Part shown: positions 8,047 to 16,437 of the stretch, piece by piece
Layout: the number at the start of each line of letters is the position of its first letter
How positions within the stretch are numbered: position 1 is the first letter of the stretch
Assembly: GCA_002711565.1 (NCBI GenBank)
Contig: PARP01000030.1
Span: 1-33,273 of the forward strand
Direction: 5' to 3'
Length of the DNA stretch: 33,273 nt
From: Bacteroidota bacterium
GTDB taxonomy: Bacteria > Bacteroidota > Bacteroidia > Bacteroidales > GCA-2711565
Notes under the pieces: model-generated
The model's database searches: none
What the model was told of the DNA's origin: nothing
The model's input: only the letters and a program-made list of their open reading frames with translations
Made by a program: the position numbers and the translations under genes

Positions 8047-8707
8047 TCAATTGAAATTTCAGATAGGTAATATTATCTCCTTCACCCAAATACTTTTGTT
8101 CGTAGAAGGTTTGGAACATCTTCGCTTCACCCTGGTAATCAGAATTGTAAAGATCATTGGTTGCATATATCAATTTGTGGCCAAACTCTTCAATTACTTC
8201 AAGTGTATATTGATGAAGTCCGTCATTATCTGTCTTAAGGTGAATGATCCCGTTAGGTTTAAGGATTTTCTTATAATGAGCTAAGAATCTAGGTGAAGTT
8301 AGGCGTTTGCGTGCTCTGAATTCTTTTGGTTGTGGATCCGGAAATGTTACCCAGATCTCATCGATTTCCTGAGCATCATAAAAATGTTCGATCAACTCGA
8401 TATGAGTTCTTACAAAAGCAACATTGTTCAAGCCTTCTTCATTAGATGTTTTACAACCTCTCCAGATTCTGGCACCTTTAATATCCATTCCGATGAAGTT
8501 TTTGTTTGGATCGTTTTTTGCCAAACCTACGGTGTATTCGCCTTTCCCACATCCTAACTCAAGAACAATCGGGTTTTCATTTTTAAAGAAATCGCTGCTC
8601 CACTTTCCTTTGTTAGGAACGCCTTTCATGATCTCATTATATGAATATTGGAATAGATTGCCAAAGCTTTCATTCTCAGCAAATCGTGCTAATTTATTTT
8701 TTGCCAC
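8039..8707 (-). CDS. trmB: tRNA (guanine-N7)-methyltransferase
   Basis: A 222-residue class I SAM-dependent methyltransferase that forms m7G46 in tRNA. It has the SAM-binding motif LELGCGKGEYT (about 50-60), FIGMDIKGARIW, and the family signature WVTFPDPQPK. The start codon is GTG at 8707, chosen because translation from it gives the normal beginning of the protein directly (AKNKLARF). It overlaps the MGMT-like gene downstream. Confidence 0.95.
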   Translation of the reverse strand: MAKNKLARFAENESFGNLFQYSYNEIMKGVPNKGKWSSDFFKNENPIVLELGCGKGEYTVGLAKNDPNKNFIGMDIKGARIWRGCKTSNEEGLNNVAFVRTHIELIEHFYDAQEIDEIWVTFPDPQPKEFRARKRLTSPRFLAHYKKILKPNGIIHLKTDNDGLHQYTLEVIEEFGHKLIYATNDLYNSDYQGEAKMFQTFYEQKYLGEGDNITYLKFQLNG

Positions 8708-8757
8708 AACTTATAATATTTTGAGTCGCAAAGGTCGTAAAAAAAATAGAAAGAAGT

Positions 8758-9912
8758 TTAATTTGGAAGGATCCAGGCCGAGGAATTTTCGTTTTTCCTC
8801 AAAACGGCTAATTGTTGATTGGCGGCATTCATATTAGCATATCCGGCGAATGCTACCCTGTAAGAGTTGGAGTTTTTCATTTCAAGAACAGAAGAATCAA
8901 AGCCTTTAGCTTTTAGTTGAAGCATCAGTTTTTCAGCATTCACTCTATTACCGAATGAGCCTGCGATGATATAAAACCTTGATTCTGCCTGCGCTGTTGC
9001 AATTGTTCCGTCTTGTTTTTGTTCTTCTATTACTTTTTCAGAATCTCCTTGTTTTTTATTAGGAGTCTTTCTGGTTTTCTTAGAAGGAGGCTTCATGCCA
9101 GGTGTAGCGTTGTCCGTTTTTTCGGTTGTGTCAGGCTCCTGAGAATTCTTATTTGTGTTCTTGTTTTCAGGAGTTTTCTTTCCCCCTTTAGAAGGATTCA
9201 ACTTGTCTACCAATGTGATCACTGCAACAGTTTCGTCAATCTTGGTATTTTCACTTGCAGGAACATCACTCTTCTTATCCAGGAATGGAATTATCGAAGC
9301 ATAGTTATCAGCATAATATTTTACCTTATCATATTTGAAGACCAATAATGCTGCAATTGCAAGTGTAATTACGATCAATGAAACATTCACTCTAATATAC
9401 TTTGGAGTGTGCTGCTTCTTCGCTTCTTCTCTCACTACGTATTTTGCATTTCTGTCTTTACGAACAGTTCCGGAAATTGGTCGAGTAGCCGAACGACTTA
9501 TTACCGGAGAAATGAAAGAATTCATTCCATAAGAGTCTGCTAGATAGTTTTGGGAAAGATCAGGGGCAAATTGTAAAGTTTGCTCTTCTCCCATATAAAC
9601 CGTACCGACTTTCTGAAAGCGAATTCGTTTACCATTTTTTAATTCCTCTTGGCATCGTTTTACAAATCTTTCGACAGCAATTCTTGCATCCGTATAAGAT
9701 AGTTTCTCAAACCTTGCAACATGATTTATTAATAAGCCATCGTTTGTTTTCAGGTGAGCGTTAAAAACGATCTCTTTTTTAGGAGGAATAAAATGATTTT
9801 GAACTGGCTGAATTTCGGCTGGTTTGTTTTTGGTAACAAATCCACCAAAGTCAGGAATGACAATGCATTCGTACTCATAGAGTAAATCACCAATGTACTT
9901 TGCTAATTTCAT
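8758..9912 (-). CDS. CCDC81-type HU domain and SPOR domain membrane protein
   Basis: A 384-residue protein. The N-terminus (MKLAKYIGDLLYEYECIVIP, about 1-120) matches the paired CCDC81-like HU domains of Bacteroidota. One membrane helix lies at about 174-193, then a low-complexity K/T/P/N-rich linker (about 210-305), then a C-terminal SPOR domain (about 312-384, beginning RFYIIAGSF). SPOR domains bind denuded septal peptidoglycan, so the protein probably ties a cytoplasmic HU-like domain to the division site. That connection is inferred from domain order. Confidence 0.87.
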   Translation of the reverse strand: MKLAKYIGDLLYEYECIVIPDFGGFVTKNKPAEIQPVQNHFIPPKKEIVFNAHLKTNDGLLINHVARFEKLSYTDARIAVERFVKRCQEELKNGKRIRFQKVGTVYMGEEQTLQFAPDLSQNYLADSYGMNSFISPVISRSATRPISGTVRKDRNAKYVVREEAKKQHTPKYIRVNVSLIVITLAIAALLVFKYDKVKYYADNYASIIPFLDKKSDVPASENTKIDETVAVITLVDKLNPSKGGKKTPENKNTNKNSQEPDTTEKTDNATPGMKPPSKKTRKTPNKKQGDSEKVIEEQKQDGTIATAQAESRFYIIAGSFGNRVNAEKLMLQLKAKGFDSSVLEMKNSNSYRVAFAGYANMNAANQQLAVLRKNENSSAWILPN

Positions 9913-9975
9913 AAGAAGATGGCTACAATTTGACGTCCCGCTAAAATACGATTGTAAGAGCTATTTTTCAAATTT

Positions 9976-10677
9976 TTAACAAAGATTTTCTAAATCTTTT
10001 GGGTGGTCGATCCCATGTGAATCGAATTGGGTTATTTGGTAATGAATTTTTAATCCATGATCCATCCATCTATATTGCTCTAAGCTTAAGTCTTTCTCAT
10101 TCTTTGTTGGATTAAGTCTAACTATTTGTACCAGAGTTTCTAAGCTATATGCATAAATGCCGATATGTTTATAATATGGAGCTTTGCATTCAGGTGCTAG
10201 GTCTCTAAAAAAAGATTTAATTTGATGTTCATCAGCAGGAATGGCCTTCACAACATTTTTATTTCTGATCAATTTTTGATCGCTGATCTTTTTAATTTGA
10301 GTCGCAATTTTGATATCTGCATTTTCTCGAATGAAATTTACAAACTCATCGATCTGGTAAGGATCTAAAAATGGCTCATCTCCCTGAATATTGATGATGA
10401 AATCAAATTCATTTTCAGATGATTTTGCTACTTCAGCGCATCTTTCTGTTCCATTCTGATGTTCAGTTGAGGTCATTAGTACTTTCCCACCAAAATCAGA
10501 TACCACATTAAAGATTCTCTTATCATCGGTAGCAACTATCAGCTCATCAAGTTCTGTCGACTTTATCGCATTTTCATAAACATGTTGGATCATGGTTTTG
10601 CCATTGATCAATGCGAGAGGCTTACCCGGAAATCGGGTGGAGGCATAACGGGACGGTATGATCCCTAGTATTTTCAT
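9976..10677 (-). CDS. kdsB: 3-deoxy-manno-octulosonate cytidylyltransferase
   Basis: A 233-residue enzyme that makes CMP-Kdo for lipopolysaccharide inner core. It begins ILGIIPSRYASTRFPGKPL, has the ELIVATDD strand and the INIQGDEPF motif. The length is slightly short of the E. coli enzyme but complete. The ATG overlaps the csaA stop as TAATG, so the two are probably translationally coupled. Confidence 0.95.
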   Translation of the reverse strand: MKILGIIPSRYASTRFPGKPLALINGKTMIQHVYENAIKSTELDELIVATDDKRIFNVVSDFGGKVLMTSTEHQNGTERCAEVAKSSENEFDFIINIQGDEPFLDPYQIDEFVNFIRENADIKIATQIKKISDQKLIRNKNVVKAIPADEHQIKSFFRDLAPECKAPYYKHIGIYAYSLETLVQIVRLNPTKNEKDLSLEQYRWMDHGLKIHYQITQFDSHGIDHPKDLENLC

Positions 10678-11009
10678 TAGTAAAGTTTTTCACCTATGAC
10701 AGAATCTTTATCCGGTCGAACCAAAACGACATTCCCATAAGGATCGTTAACGCCTAAAGTTAATACTTCAGACATGAATGGTCCGATTTGACGAGGAGGA
10801 AAGTTCACAACTCCCATTACCATTTTGTTCAGCAATTCTTCTTTGGAATAACGTTCAACGATCTGTGCACTTGATTTTTTAATACCAATCTCGGGACCAA
10901 AATCAATTTTCAACTTATAAGCAGGTTTTCTGGCTTCAGGAAAGTCATTTACTTCAATGACCTTTCCTACCCGAATATCCAGCTTTAAAAAATCGTCGAA
11001 AGTTGCCAT
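10677..11009 (-). CDS. csaA: CsaA-like tRNA-binding domain protein
   Basis: A 110-residue OB-fold protein of the EMAP/CsaA type. I place the start at MATFDDFLKLDIRVGKV, the family's normal beginning, rather than 14 codons upstream; this leaves a 4-bp gap after the deoxynucleoside kinase stop instead of an overlap. CsaA was described as an export-related chaperone and contains a tRNA-binding fold; the physiological role is not certain. The stop overlaps the kdsB start. Confidence 0.88.
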   Translation of the reverse strand: MATFDDFLKLDIRVGKVIEVNDFPEARKPAYKLKIDFGPEIGIKKSSAQIVERYSKEELLNKMVMGVVNFPPRQIGPFMSEVLTLGVNDPYGNVVLVRPDKDSVIGEKLY

Positions 11010-11013
11010 TTGA

Positions 11014-11628
11014 TTAGAATAATCCGTGGATTTCAGCATTGATCTTTTCAATGATCATTCCAAGGTCATTTGGATTGTCCTGGAAATCGATATCATCAAC
11101 ATCGATCACTAATAATTTCCCGGCTTCATATTTACCGATCCATTTCTCATATCTTTCATTCAAGAGTTTTAGGTAATCGATACGAATCGATTCTTCATAT
11201 TCACGACCTCTTTTCTGAATTTGATTTACAAGATTCGGAACGCTCGATTTAAGGTAGATCAAAAGATCTGGTGGTTGGATGAATGAACTCATCAATTCGA
11301 AAAGAGAAGAATAGTTCTCGAAATCTCTTGTCGACATGAGGTTCATTTGATGCAGATTGGGTGCGAAGATATAGGCATCTTCATAAATTGTACGATCCTG
11401 GATCACTGTTTTACCTCCCTGACGGATCTGAACCACCTGACGGAATCTGCTATTTAAAAAGTAAACTTGAAGGTTGAACGACCAGCGTTGCATGTCTTCA
11501 TAAAAACTATTTAAATATGGATTTGTGTCAACATCCTCATAATGAGCTGTCCATCCGAAATGTTTTGATAATAATCTGGTGAGAGTTGTTTTCCCGGAAC
11601 CTATATTTCCTGCAATTGCAATATGCAT
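11014..11628 (-). CDS. Deoxynucleoside kinase
   Basis: A 204-residue member of the dCK/dGK family that phosphorylates deoxynucleosides for salvage. The P-loop GNIGSGKT is at 7-14. The catalytic DRTIYEDA motif (ERS/DRS-like) and a lid-type RGREYEE segment are visible. Substrate preference cannot be read from sequence alone. It heads the kinase-csaA-kdsB run. Confidence 0.9.
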   Translation of the reverse strand: MHIAIAGNIGSGKTTLTRLLSKHFGWTAHYEDVDTNPYLNSFYEDMQRWSFNLQVYFLNSRFRQVVQIRQGGKTVIQDRTIYEDAYIFAPNLHQMNLMSTRDFENYSSLFELMSSFIQPPDLLIYLKSSVPNLVNQIQKRGREYEESIRIDYLKLLNERYEKWIGKYEAGKLLVIDVDDIDFQDNPNDLGMIIEKINAEIHGLF

Positions 11629-11661
11629 CTTTTAGTGTTTTAAATGTTGGTTTAAAGATAG

Positions 11662-11684
11662 AAAAAAAATCTGCGGAGCCTCCG
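11662..11684 (-). terminator. Short GC hairpin plus T-run after the GH3-like gene
   Basis: The arms CGGAG (11674-11678) and CTCCG (11680-11684) form a short GC stem. On the minus strand CAGA and an eight-T run (11662-11669) follow. It lies 9 bp after the GH3-like stop and before the deoxynucleoside kinase gene. Confidence 0.55.
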
Positions 11685-11692
11685 TCAACTTA

Positions 11693-13204
11693 TTAACATA
11701 TCGTCAATATTTCATCCACATATTTACGATCATTGGCAAGGCGTGGAACTTTATTTTGTCCGCCGAGTTTTCCTCGCTTTTTCATCCATAGATAATATGT
11801 TCCCTTTGGTAAGCTTTTGATCTGTGGTGGCCCAAGTAGTAGATCACCTTTTCGTTTAGCATCATAATCAGAATTCAATTTTCGAAGTTCTTTATCCAGC
11901 TTTTTTTGGAATACTTCAAGCTTTTCTGGTTCTTGCTCAAATTCTATAAGCCATTCATGGGCACCACTTTGTTGATCTGAGAAATAAAGAGGGGCGGCAG
12001 TATATTCATTAATGATCGCATTTGTTTTTTTACAACTGATCGCTAAGGCTTTTTCTGCATTATTTATTGTAAGCTCTTCACCAAAAGCATTGATGAAATT
12101 CATGGTTCTACCGGTAATTCGAATGCGATATGGAACTTTGGAAGTAAACTCAACGGTATCACCAATTAAATATCTCCACAAACCACCATTGGTAGAGATC
12201 ACCATTGCATAATTCTTACCTATTTCAACCTCATCAAGCTGGAAAGTTTTAGGATGATCTTCACCTACATTTTCAATCGGAATGAATTCATAATAGATTC
12301 CATAATCCAACATTAAAAGCATCTCATCGGAATTATTAGAATCCTGAATGCCGAAAAATCCTTCAGAAGCATTATAGGTATTGAAATAATTCATCTGATC
12401 TGAAGGAATGAGCTTTCTGAATTGCTCACGATAGGGATCGAAATTCACACCTCCATGGAAAAAGACCTCAAGATTTGGCCAAACTTCCAGGATATTCTTT
12501 TTTCCGCTTAACTCAAGAACCCTTTTCAGCAATAGTAAGGTCCAGGATGGGACACCCGAGAGATTAGTAATGTCATGATGCATAGTGGATCGTGCCATTT
12601 CTTCGATCTTTAATTCCCAATCATCCATTAATGCAACTCTTCTTTTGGGAACACGATGAAATTCGGCCCAAAAAGGTAAGTTGTTAATGATAATTGCTGA
12701 AAGATCACCATCATAGAACTCTTCATTGCTGACTTCATTGATCTGATGACTCCCACCCATGGCAATTCCTTTTCCATCAAAAAAAAGTGAATCGGGATTG
12801 GATTGATAATAAATGGCCAGCATATCTTTTCCACCTTTATAATGACATTCTTCCAAAGATTCTTCAGATACCGGAATGAACTTACTTCGTTCGCTTGTTG
12901 TACCTGAAGACTTGGCAAAATATCTGATTTCGGTAGGCCAGAGAATATTTTCTTCTCCTTTTCGCATTCTGTCGATATAGGGCTTGAGGTCGTCATAAGA
13001 ACTGATCGGAACTCTCTCTTTGAACTTTTCAATGGTGTTTATCGATTGATAATCATATTTTTTACCCCATTCTGTATATTTCGCGGCATACATCAATTCT
13101 CTAAACCACTCAAACTGTACATCATGAGGATATTTCATGAATAGCTCGATCTGATGGTAACGCTTTTTGATCAACCAGAATATAACAGAATTCAGTAAGG
13201 CCAT
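11693..13204 (-). CDS. GH3-family acyl-adenylate-forming protein
   Basis: A 503-residue protein of the GH3 (auxin-responsive promoter-like) family. An ATP/AMP-binding motif SSGTTSERSK at 99-108 fits the ANL-type adenylation fold, and the YNASEGFFGIQ and LWRYLIGDTVEF blocks match the family. Plant members join amino acids to acyl acids. The bacterial substrate is unknown, and hormone chemistry should not be assumed. It is divergent from ispE. Confidence 0.88.
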   Translation of the reverse strand: MALLNSVIFWLIKKRYHQIELFMKYPHDVQFEWFRELMYAAKYTEWGKKYDYQSINTIEKFKERVPISSYDDLKPYIDRMRKGEENILWPTEIRYFAKSSGTTSERSKFIPVSEESLEECHYKGGKDMLAIYYQSNPDSLFFDGKGIAMGGSHQINEVSNEEFYDGDLSAIIINNLPFWAEFHRVPKRRVALMDDWELKIEEMARSTMHHDITNLSGVPSWTLLLLKRVLELSGKKNILEVWPNLEVFFHGGVNFDPYREQFRKLIPSDQMNYFNTYNASEGFFGIQDSNNSDEMLLMLDYGIYYEFIPIENVGEDHPKTFQLDEVEIGKNYAMVISTNGGLWRYLIGDTVEFTSKVPYRIRITGRTMNFINAFGEELTINNAEKALAISCKKTNAIINEYTAAPLYFSDQQSGAHEWLIEFEQEPEKLEVFQKKLDKELRKLNSDYDAKRKGDLLLGPPQIKSLPKGTYYLWMKKRGKLGGQNKVPRLANDRKYVDEILTIC

Positions 13205-13223
13205 ATATTAAATGATTTGCTAT

Positions 13224-13231
13224 CAAATTTA
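13224..13231 (-). promoter_or_regulatory. Putative -7 element for the GH3-like gene
   Basis: On the minus strand this reads TAAATTTG, an exact TAnnTTTG match 19 bp before the start codon. No -33 TTG is seen at the expected distance. Confidence 0.45.
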
Positions 13232-13272
13232 AGGAATTTGTCTTGATGTTTAAAACTCATCTATTGTGAAAA

Positions 13273-13302
13273 TTGATTTTGAAAATGCATTTTGTAGCTT
13301 TG
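13273..13302 (+). promoter_or_regulatory. Promoter directly before ispE, probably giving a leaderless transcript
   Basis: TTG (13273-13275), a 19-bp spacer and TAGCTTTG (13295-13302) fit the phylum consensus. The ispE ATG is only 4 bp downstream, so transcription would start at or very near the start codon. Confidence 0.6.
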
Positions 13303-13306
13303 TTAT

Positions 13307-14119
13307 ATGATTATATTCCCAAATGCGAAGATCAATCTTGGACTTTCTGTAACTGAAAAGAGACCTGATGGTTTCCATAATATTGAAACCGTATTTTATC
13401 CGGTCCCTTTACGTGATATTCTTGAGATCGTACCAGCCAAGAATAAGAGTATCCAATTCAAATCTACAGGACTGAAAATTCCGGGAAATCAGGAAAATAA
13501 TTTGGTTTTAAAAGCTTGTAAAGCATTGCAGCAGGATTTTCAGCTTCCGGGAATGAATATTCATTTGCATAAGGTAATCCCGATGGGTGCCGGATTGGGC
13601 GGAGGTTCTTCAAACGCTGCCTTTGCGATCAAATTGGTGGATAAGATCTTCGAATTGAATCTTTCAGAAGAGCAAATGATCAAGTATGCGATGCCGATCG
13701 GTGCAGATTGTTCATTTTTTATCAAAAATAAAGCTGTTTTCGCTAGTCAAAAGGGAGATGTTTTCGAAGATATAGATCTGGATCTTTTAGGGAAGTATAT
13801 ATTGATAGTTAAGCCAAATCTTCACATTAATACTGCAGAAGCCTATTCTGGTGTTACTCCTTTCCCAAAATTGATAAGTATAAAAGAACTAATACAAAAT
13901 GATCTTTCCGACTGGAATGAAGTTTTAAAGAATGACTTTGAGAAATCTATCTTTTTAAAGCATCCGGAAATTGGACAGATCAAAGATAGCTTATTGGATC
14001 TGGGGGCTGTTTATGCAGCAATGAGTGGCAGTGGTTCTGCATTGTTCGGGATTTTTGATTCGGAACCTGAGTGTTCGGAATTATTCAAAAACTATTTCTG
14101 CTGGAAATCGAAATTGTAA
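13307..14119 (+). CDS. ispE: 4-diphosphocytidyl-2-C-methyl-D-erythritol kinase
   Basis: A 270-residue GHMP kinase of the MEP isoprenoid pathway. It has the AKINLGL start, a glycine-rich ATP loop MGAGLGGGSSNAA at 93-105, and the C-terminal MSGSGSALFG motif. The start is firm because family members begin right at this point. Its stop directly abuts the convergent lptG stop, with no terminator between. Confidence 0.96.
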   Translation: MIIFPNAKINLGLSVTEKRPDGFHNIETVFYPVPLRDILEIVPAKNKSIQFKSTGLKIPGNQENNLVLKACKALQQDFQLPGMNIHLHKVIPMGAGLGGGSSNAAFAIKLVDKIFELNLSEEQMIKYAMPIGADCSFFIKNKAVFASQKGDVFEDIDLDLLGKYILIVKPNLHINTAEAYSGVTPFPKLISIKELIQNDLSDWNEVLKNDFEKSIFLKHPEIGQIKDSLLDLGAVYAAMSGSGSALFGIFDSEPECSELFKNYFCWKSKL

Positions 14120-15199
14120 TTATTTCGGAGCTGATTTTATTAAAACGATCCCGACCAGGCTAAATATCAAAATTGGGATCCAGGCGGCATAAACCGGAGA
14201 TAGATTCCCGAATTTTGCGAATACCGTTGAAACTTGCATGAATAAAATAAAAGAGAATGCAATAGCTAGGCCAAGACCAAGGTGCATGCCTATTCCACCT
14301 CTTATCTTTCTGCTGGATAATGAAACAGCAATGATGGTCATTACAATGGTTGCAAATGGTGATGCCAGTCTTTTACCTTTCTCAACTTGATATGTTTTTA
14401 AGGTTTCTGAGCCTTTCATGCGTTCGAGTTCAATTCGCTCATTGAGCTCCCAGTAATTCATTACCTCAAAATCTTCTTTCATCACATATAGATCGCCGGG
14501 CCTTAATGCCAGAACTGTATCCAATTCTTTTCCTCTAGTGAGTGTTTCGTCCATTCCATCTATGGTTCGAATGAAATAATTGCTTAGTTTCCAACTTTGT
14601 TCATCTTCATTCCATTTTAGCTTTTCACTACTGATCTTATAGGTCATTAAACCCTCATTATCGAATTTTTCAAGAGTGAAGCGATAACCATAATTTGTAT
14701 GCAGATTGAAATTCTCAACATAAACAAACTCATTAGGCATGATCTGCATGTGGATGTTCTTATCTTTATTTTCTTCCAGCTTTTCCATATACTTTCCTTT
14801 AAACTCTCTTCTGTTCTCGTTAGCAACAGGAATAAGGAAGTTTGACAGGTAGAATGAAAGTATGGCCAGGAATGCAGCTGAAATCAAATATGGTCTGAGT
14901 AATCTCGTAAAGCTAATTCCACAATTCAGTATTGCAATTATTTCAGTATTGGACGCTAACTTCGATGTAAAGAAGATCACTGAAATAAAGGTGAATAGGT
15001 AAATAAATAAGTTTATGAAATAAGGAATGAAATTCAGATAATAAGTGAAAACGATCTCTTTCAGAGGAGCTTTATTTTCCAGAAATTCATCAATATTCTC
15101 AGAAATATCAAAGATGATCACAATAATGATCAATAGACTGATCGCATAGAAAAAGGTCCCTAAAAACTTTTTAATGATGTAATAGTCTATGGTTTTCAT
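14120..15199 (-). CDS. LptF/LptG-family lipopolysaccharide export permease
   Basis: A 359-residue YjgP/YjgQ family protein. N-terminal membrane helices lie at about 10-30, 50-75 and 95-120, a large periplasmic beta-rich domain at about 125-265, and three C-terminal helices. The opening MKTIDYYIIKKFLGTFFYA is typical. LptF and LptG form the membrane part of the LptB2FG ABC transporter that extracts LPS from the inner membrane. Which of the two paralogues this is cannot be decided from sequence alone. It sits 35 bp downstream of tgt, a common pairing in Bacteroidota. Confidence 0.88.
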   Translation of the reverse strand: MKTIDYYIIKKFLGTFFYAISLLIIIVIIFDISENIDEFLENKAPLKEIVFTYYLNFIPYFINLFIYLFTFISVIFFTSKLASNTEIIAILNCGISFTRLLRPYLISAAFLAILSFYLSNFLIPVANENRREFKGKYMEKLEENKDKNIHMQIMPNEFVYVENFNLHTNYGYRFTLEKFDNEGLMTYKISSEKLKWNEDEQSWKLSNYFIRTIDGMDETLTRGKELDTVLALRPGDLYVMKEDFEVMNYWELNERIELERMKGSETLKTYQVEKGKRLASPFATIVMTIIAVSLSSRKIRGGIGMHLGLGLAIAFSFILFMQVSTVFAKFGNLSPVYAAWIPILIFSLVGIVLIKSAPK

Positions 15200-15234
15200 G
15201 TATTGGAATTCAAGTGTTCTTAAAAATACACATT

Positions 15235-16371
15235 TTATAAACGTTGACCCAGTTTATTCACCATTTGTGCTTTCCAAGTGCTAAAATCACCTTCCAGGAT
15301 ATGTTTTCTGGCTTCACCAACTAACCAAAGATAGAATCTGAGATTGTGCAAACTAGCGATCATTCCGCCCAGCATCTCATTAGCAGCGAAAAGATGTCGC
15401 ACATAAGCTTTGGTATATTGAGAATCTACAAATGAAGTTCCATTAGGATCAATTACGGAGAAATCCTTCTTCCATTTCTCATTTTTAATATTGATGATGC
15501 CTTCTGAAGTATAAAGAATACCATGTCTGGCATTTCTGGTAGGCATTACGCAGTCGAACATATCAATACCCAAGGCAATATTTTCCAGGATGTTAACTGG
15601 TGTTCCAACGCCCATCAGATATCTTGGCTTATCTTTTGGAAGAATACCACAAACGAGATCAGTCATAGCATACATCATTTCATGTGGTTCACCAACCGAT
15701 AGTCCTCCGATGGCATTTCCATTAGCATCTTTAGATGCTATGTATTCTGCAGATTCTTTTCTTAGGTCATCATAAACACTACCCTGAACAATGGGGAAAA
15801 GGCTCTGATTATATCCGTATTTAGGCTCAGTTGATGATAAATGATTGATACATCTGTCGAGCCAACGATGTGTAACTCCCAGCGAGTTTTTTGCATAATC
15901 ATACTCGCAAGGATAAGGAGTACATTCATCAAAAGCCATGATAATGTCAGCACCAATACTTCTTTGAATATCCATTACATTTTCAGGAGTAAATTGATGT
16001 TTCGAGCCATCAATATGTGAACGAAACATTACACCTTCTTCTGTAAGTTTTCTGGTGTTTGCAAGCGAGTATACCTGATAACCTCCACTATCTGTAAGGA
16101 TCGGTTTATCCCAACCATTGAATTTATGTAAGCCTCCGGCACCTTCAATCACTTCAAGTCCGGGTCTTAAGTATAGATGATAGGTGTTCCCAAGAATGAT
16201 CTGAGCTTTAGTATCTTCTTTAATTTCAGGAATATGCACTGCTTTAACGGCACCTGCAGTACCAACAGGCATAAAAATAGGTGTTTGGATCTCACCATGA
16301 TCTGTTTGAAGTACTCCGGCTCTTGCTGCAGAACTTTTATCGGTAGAATTTATCGAGAATTTCATGTTCAT
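15235..16371 (-). CDS. tgt: Queuine tRNA-ribosyltransferase, zinc-site cysteines replaced
   Basis: A 378-residue tRNA-guanine transglycosylase that inserts the queuosine precursor at position 34. The general-base aspartate is in ILTDSGGYQ (D94), and the nucleophile aspartate is in GIDMFDCVMPTRN (about D270). The GGLSVGEP substrate loop is intact. In most TGTs a CxCxxC plus a histidine bind zinc; here the three cysteine positions read G311, S313 and D316, while H342 remains. A start two codons later (MKFSINST) is equally possible. Confidence 0.94.
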   Translation of the reverse strand: MNMKFSINSTDKSSAARAGVLQTDHGEIQTPIFMPVGTAGAVKAVHIPEIKEDTKAQIILGNTYHLYLRPGLEVIEGAGGLHKFNGWDKPILTDSGGYQVYSLANTRKLTEEGVMFRSHIDGSKHQFTPENVMDIQRSIGADIIMAFDECTPYPCEYDYAKNSLGVTHRWLDRCINHLSSTEPKYGYNQSLFPIVQGSVYDDLRKESAEYIASKDANGNAIGGLSVGEPHEMMYAMTDLVCGILPKDKPRYLMGVGTPVNILENIALGIDMFDCVMPTRNARHGILYTSEGIINIKNEKWKKDFSVIDPNGTSFVDSQYTKAYVRHLFAANEMLGGMIASLHNLRFYLWLVGEARKHILEGDFSTWKAQMVNKLGQRL

Positions 16372-16382
16372 AAATAATTGAG

Positions 16383-16390
16383 CAAAGATA
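16383..16390 (-). promoter_or_regulatory. Putative -7 element for tgt
   Basis: On the minus strand this reads TATCTTTG, identical to the -7 element of the PorT-like gene, 11 bp upstream of the tgt start. Confidence 0.5.
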
Positions 16391-16412
16391 AATCTTATTC
16401 ATCAAGAATAGA

Positions 16413-16420
16413 TAGTTTTG
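16413..16420 (+). promoter_or_regulatory. Putative -7 element for the glycosyltransferase gene
   Basis: TAGTTTTG matches TAnnTTTG and lies 17 bp before the ATG at 16438. No -33 partner is obvious. Confidence 0.45.
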
Positions 16421-16437
16421 TCCTTTAATAATAAGGT

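Noticed and set aside
10677-11051. Longer csaA start giving 14 extra residues
   Set aside because: The extra residues overlap the upstream kinase gene and are not part of the family; MATFDDFLKLDIRVGKV is the usual beginning.
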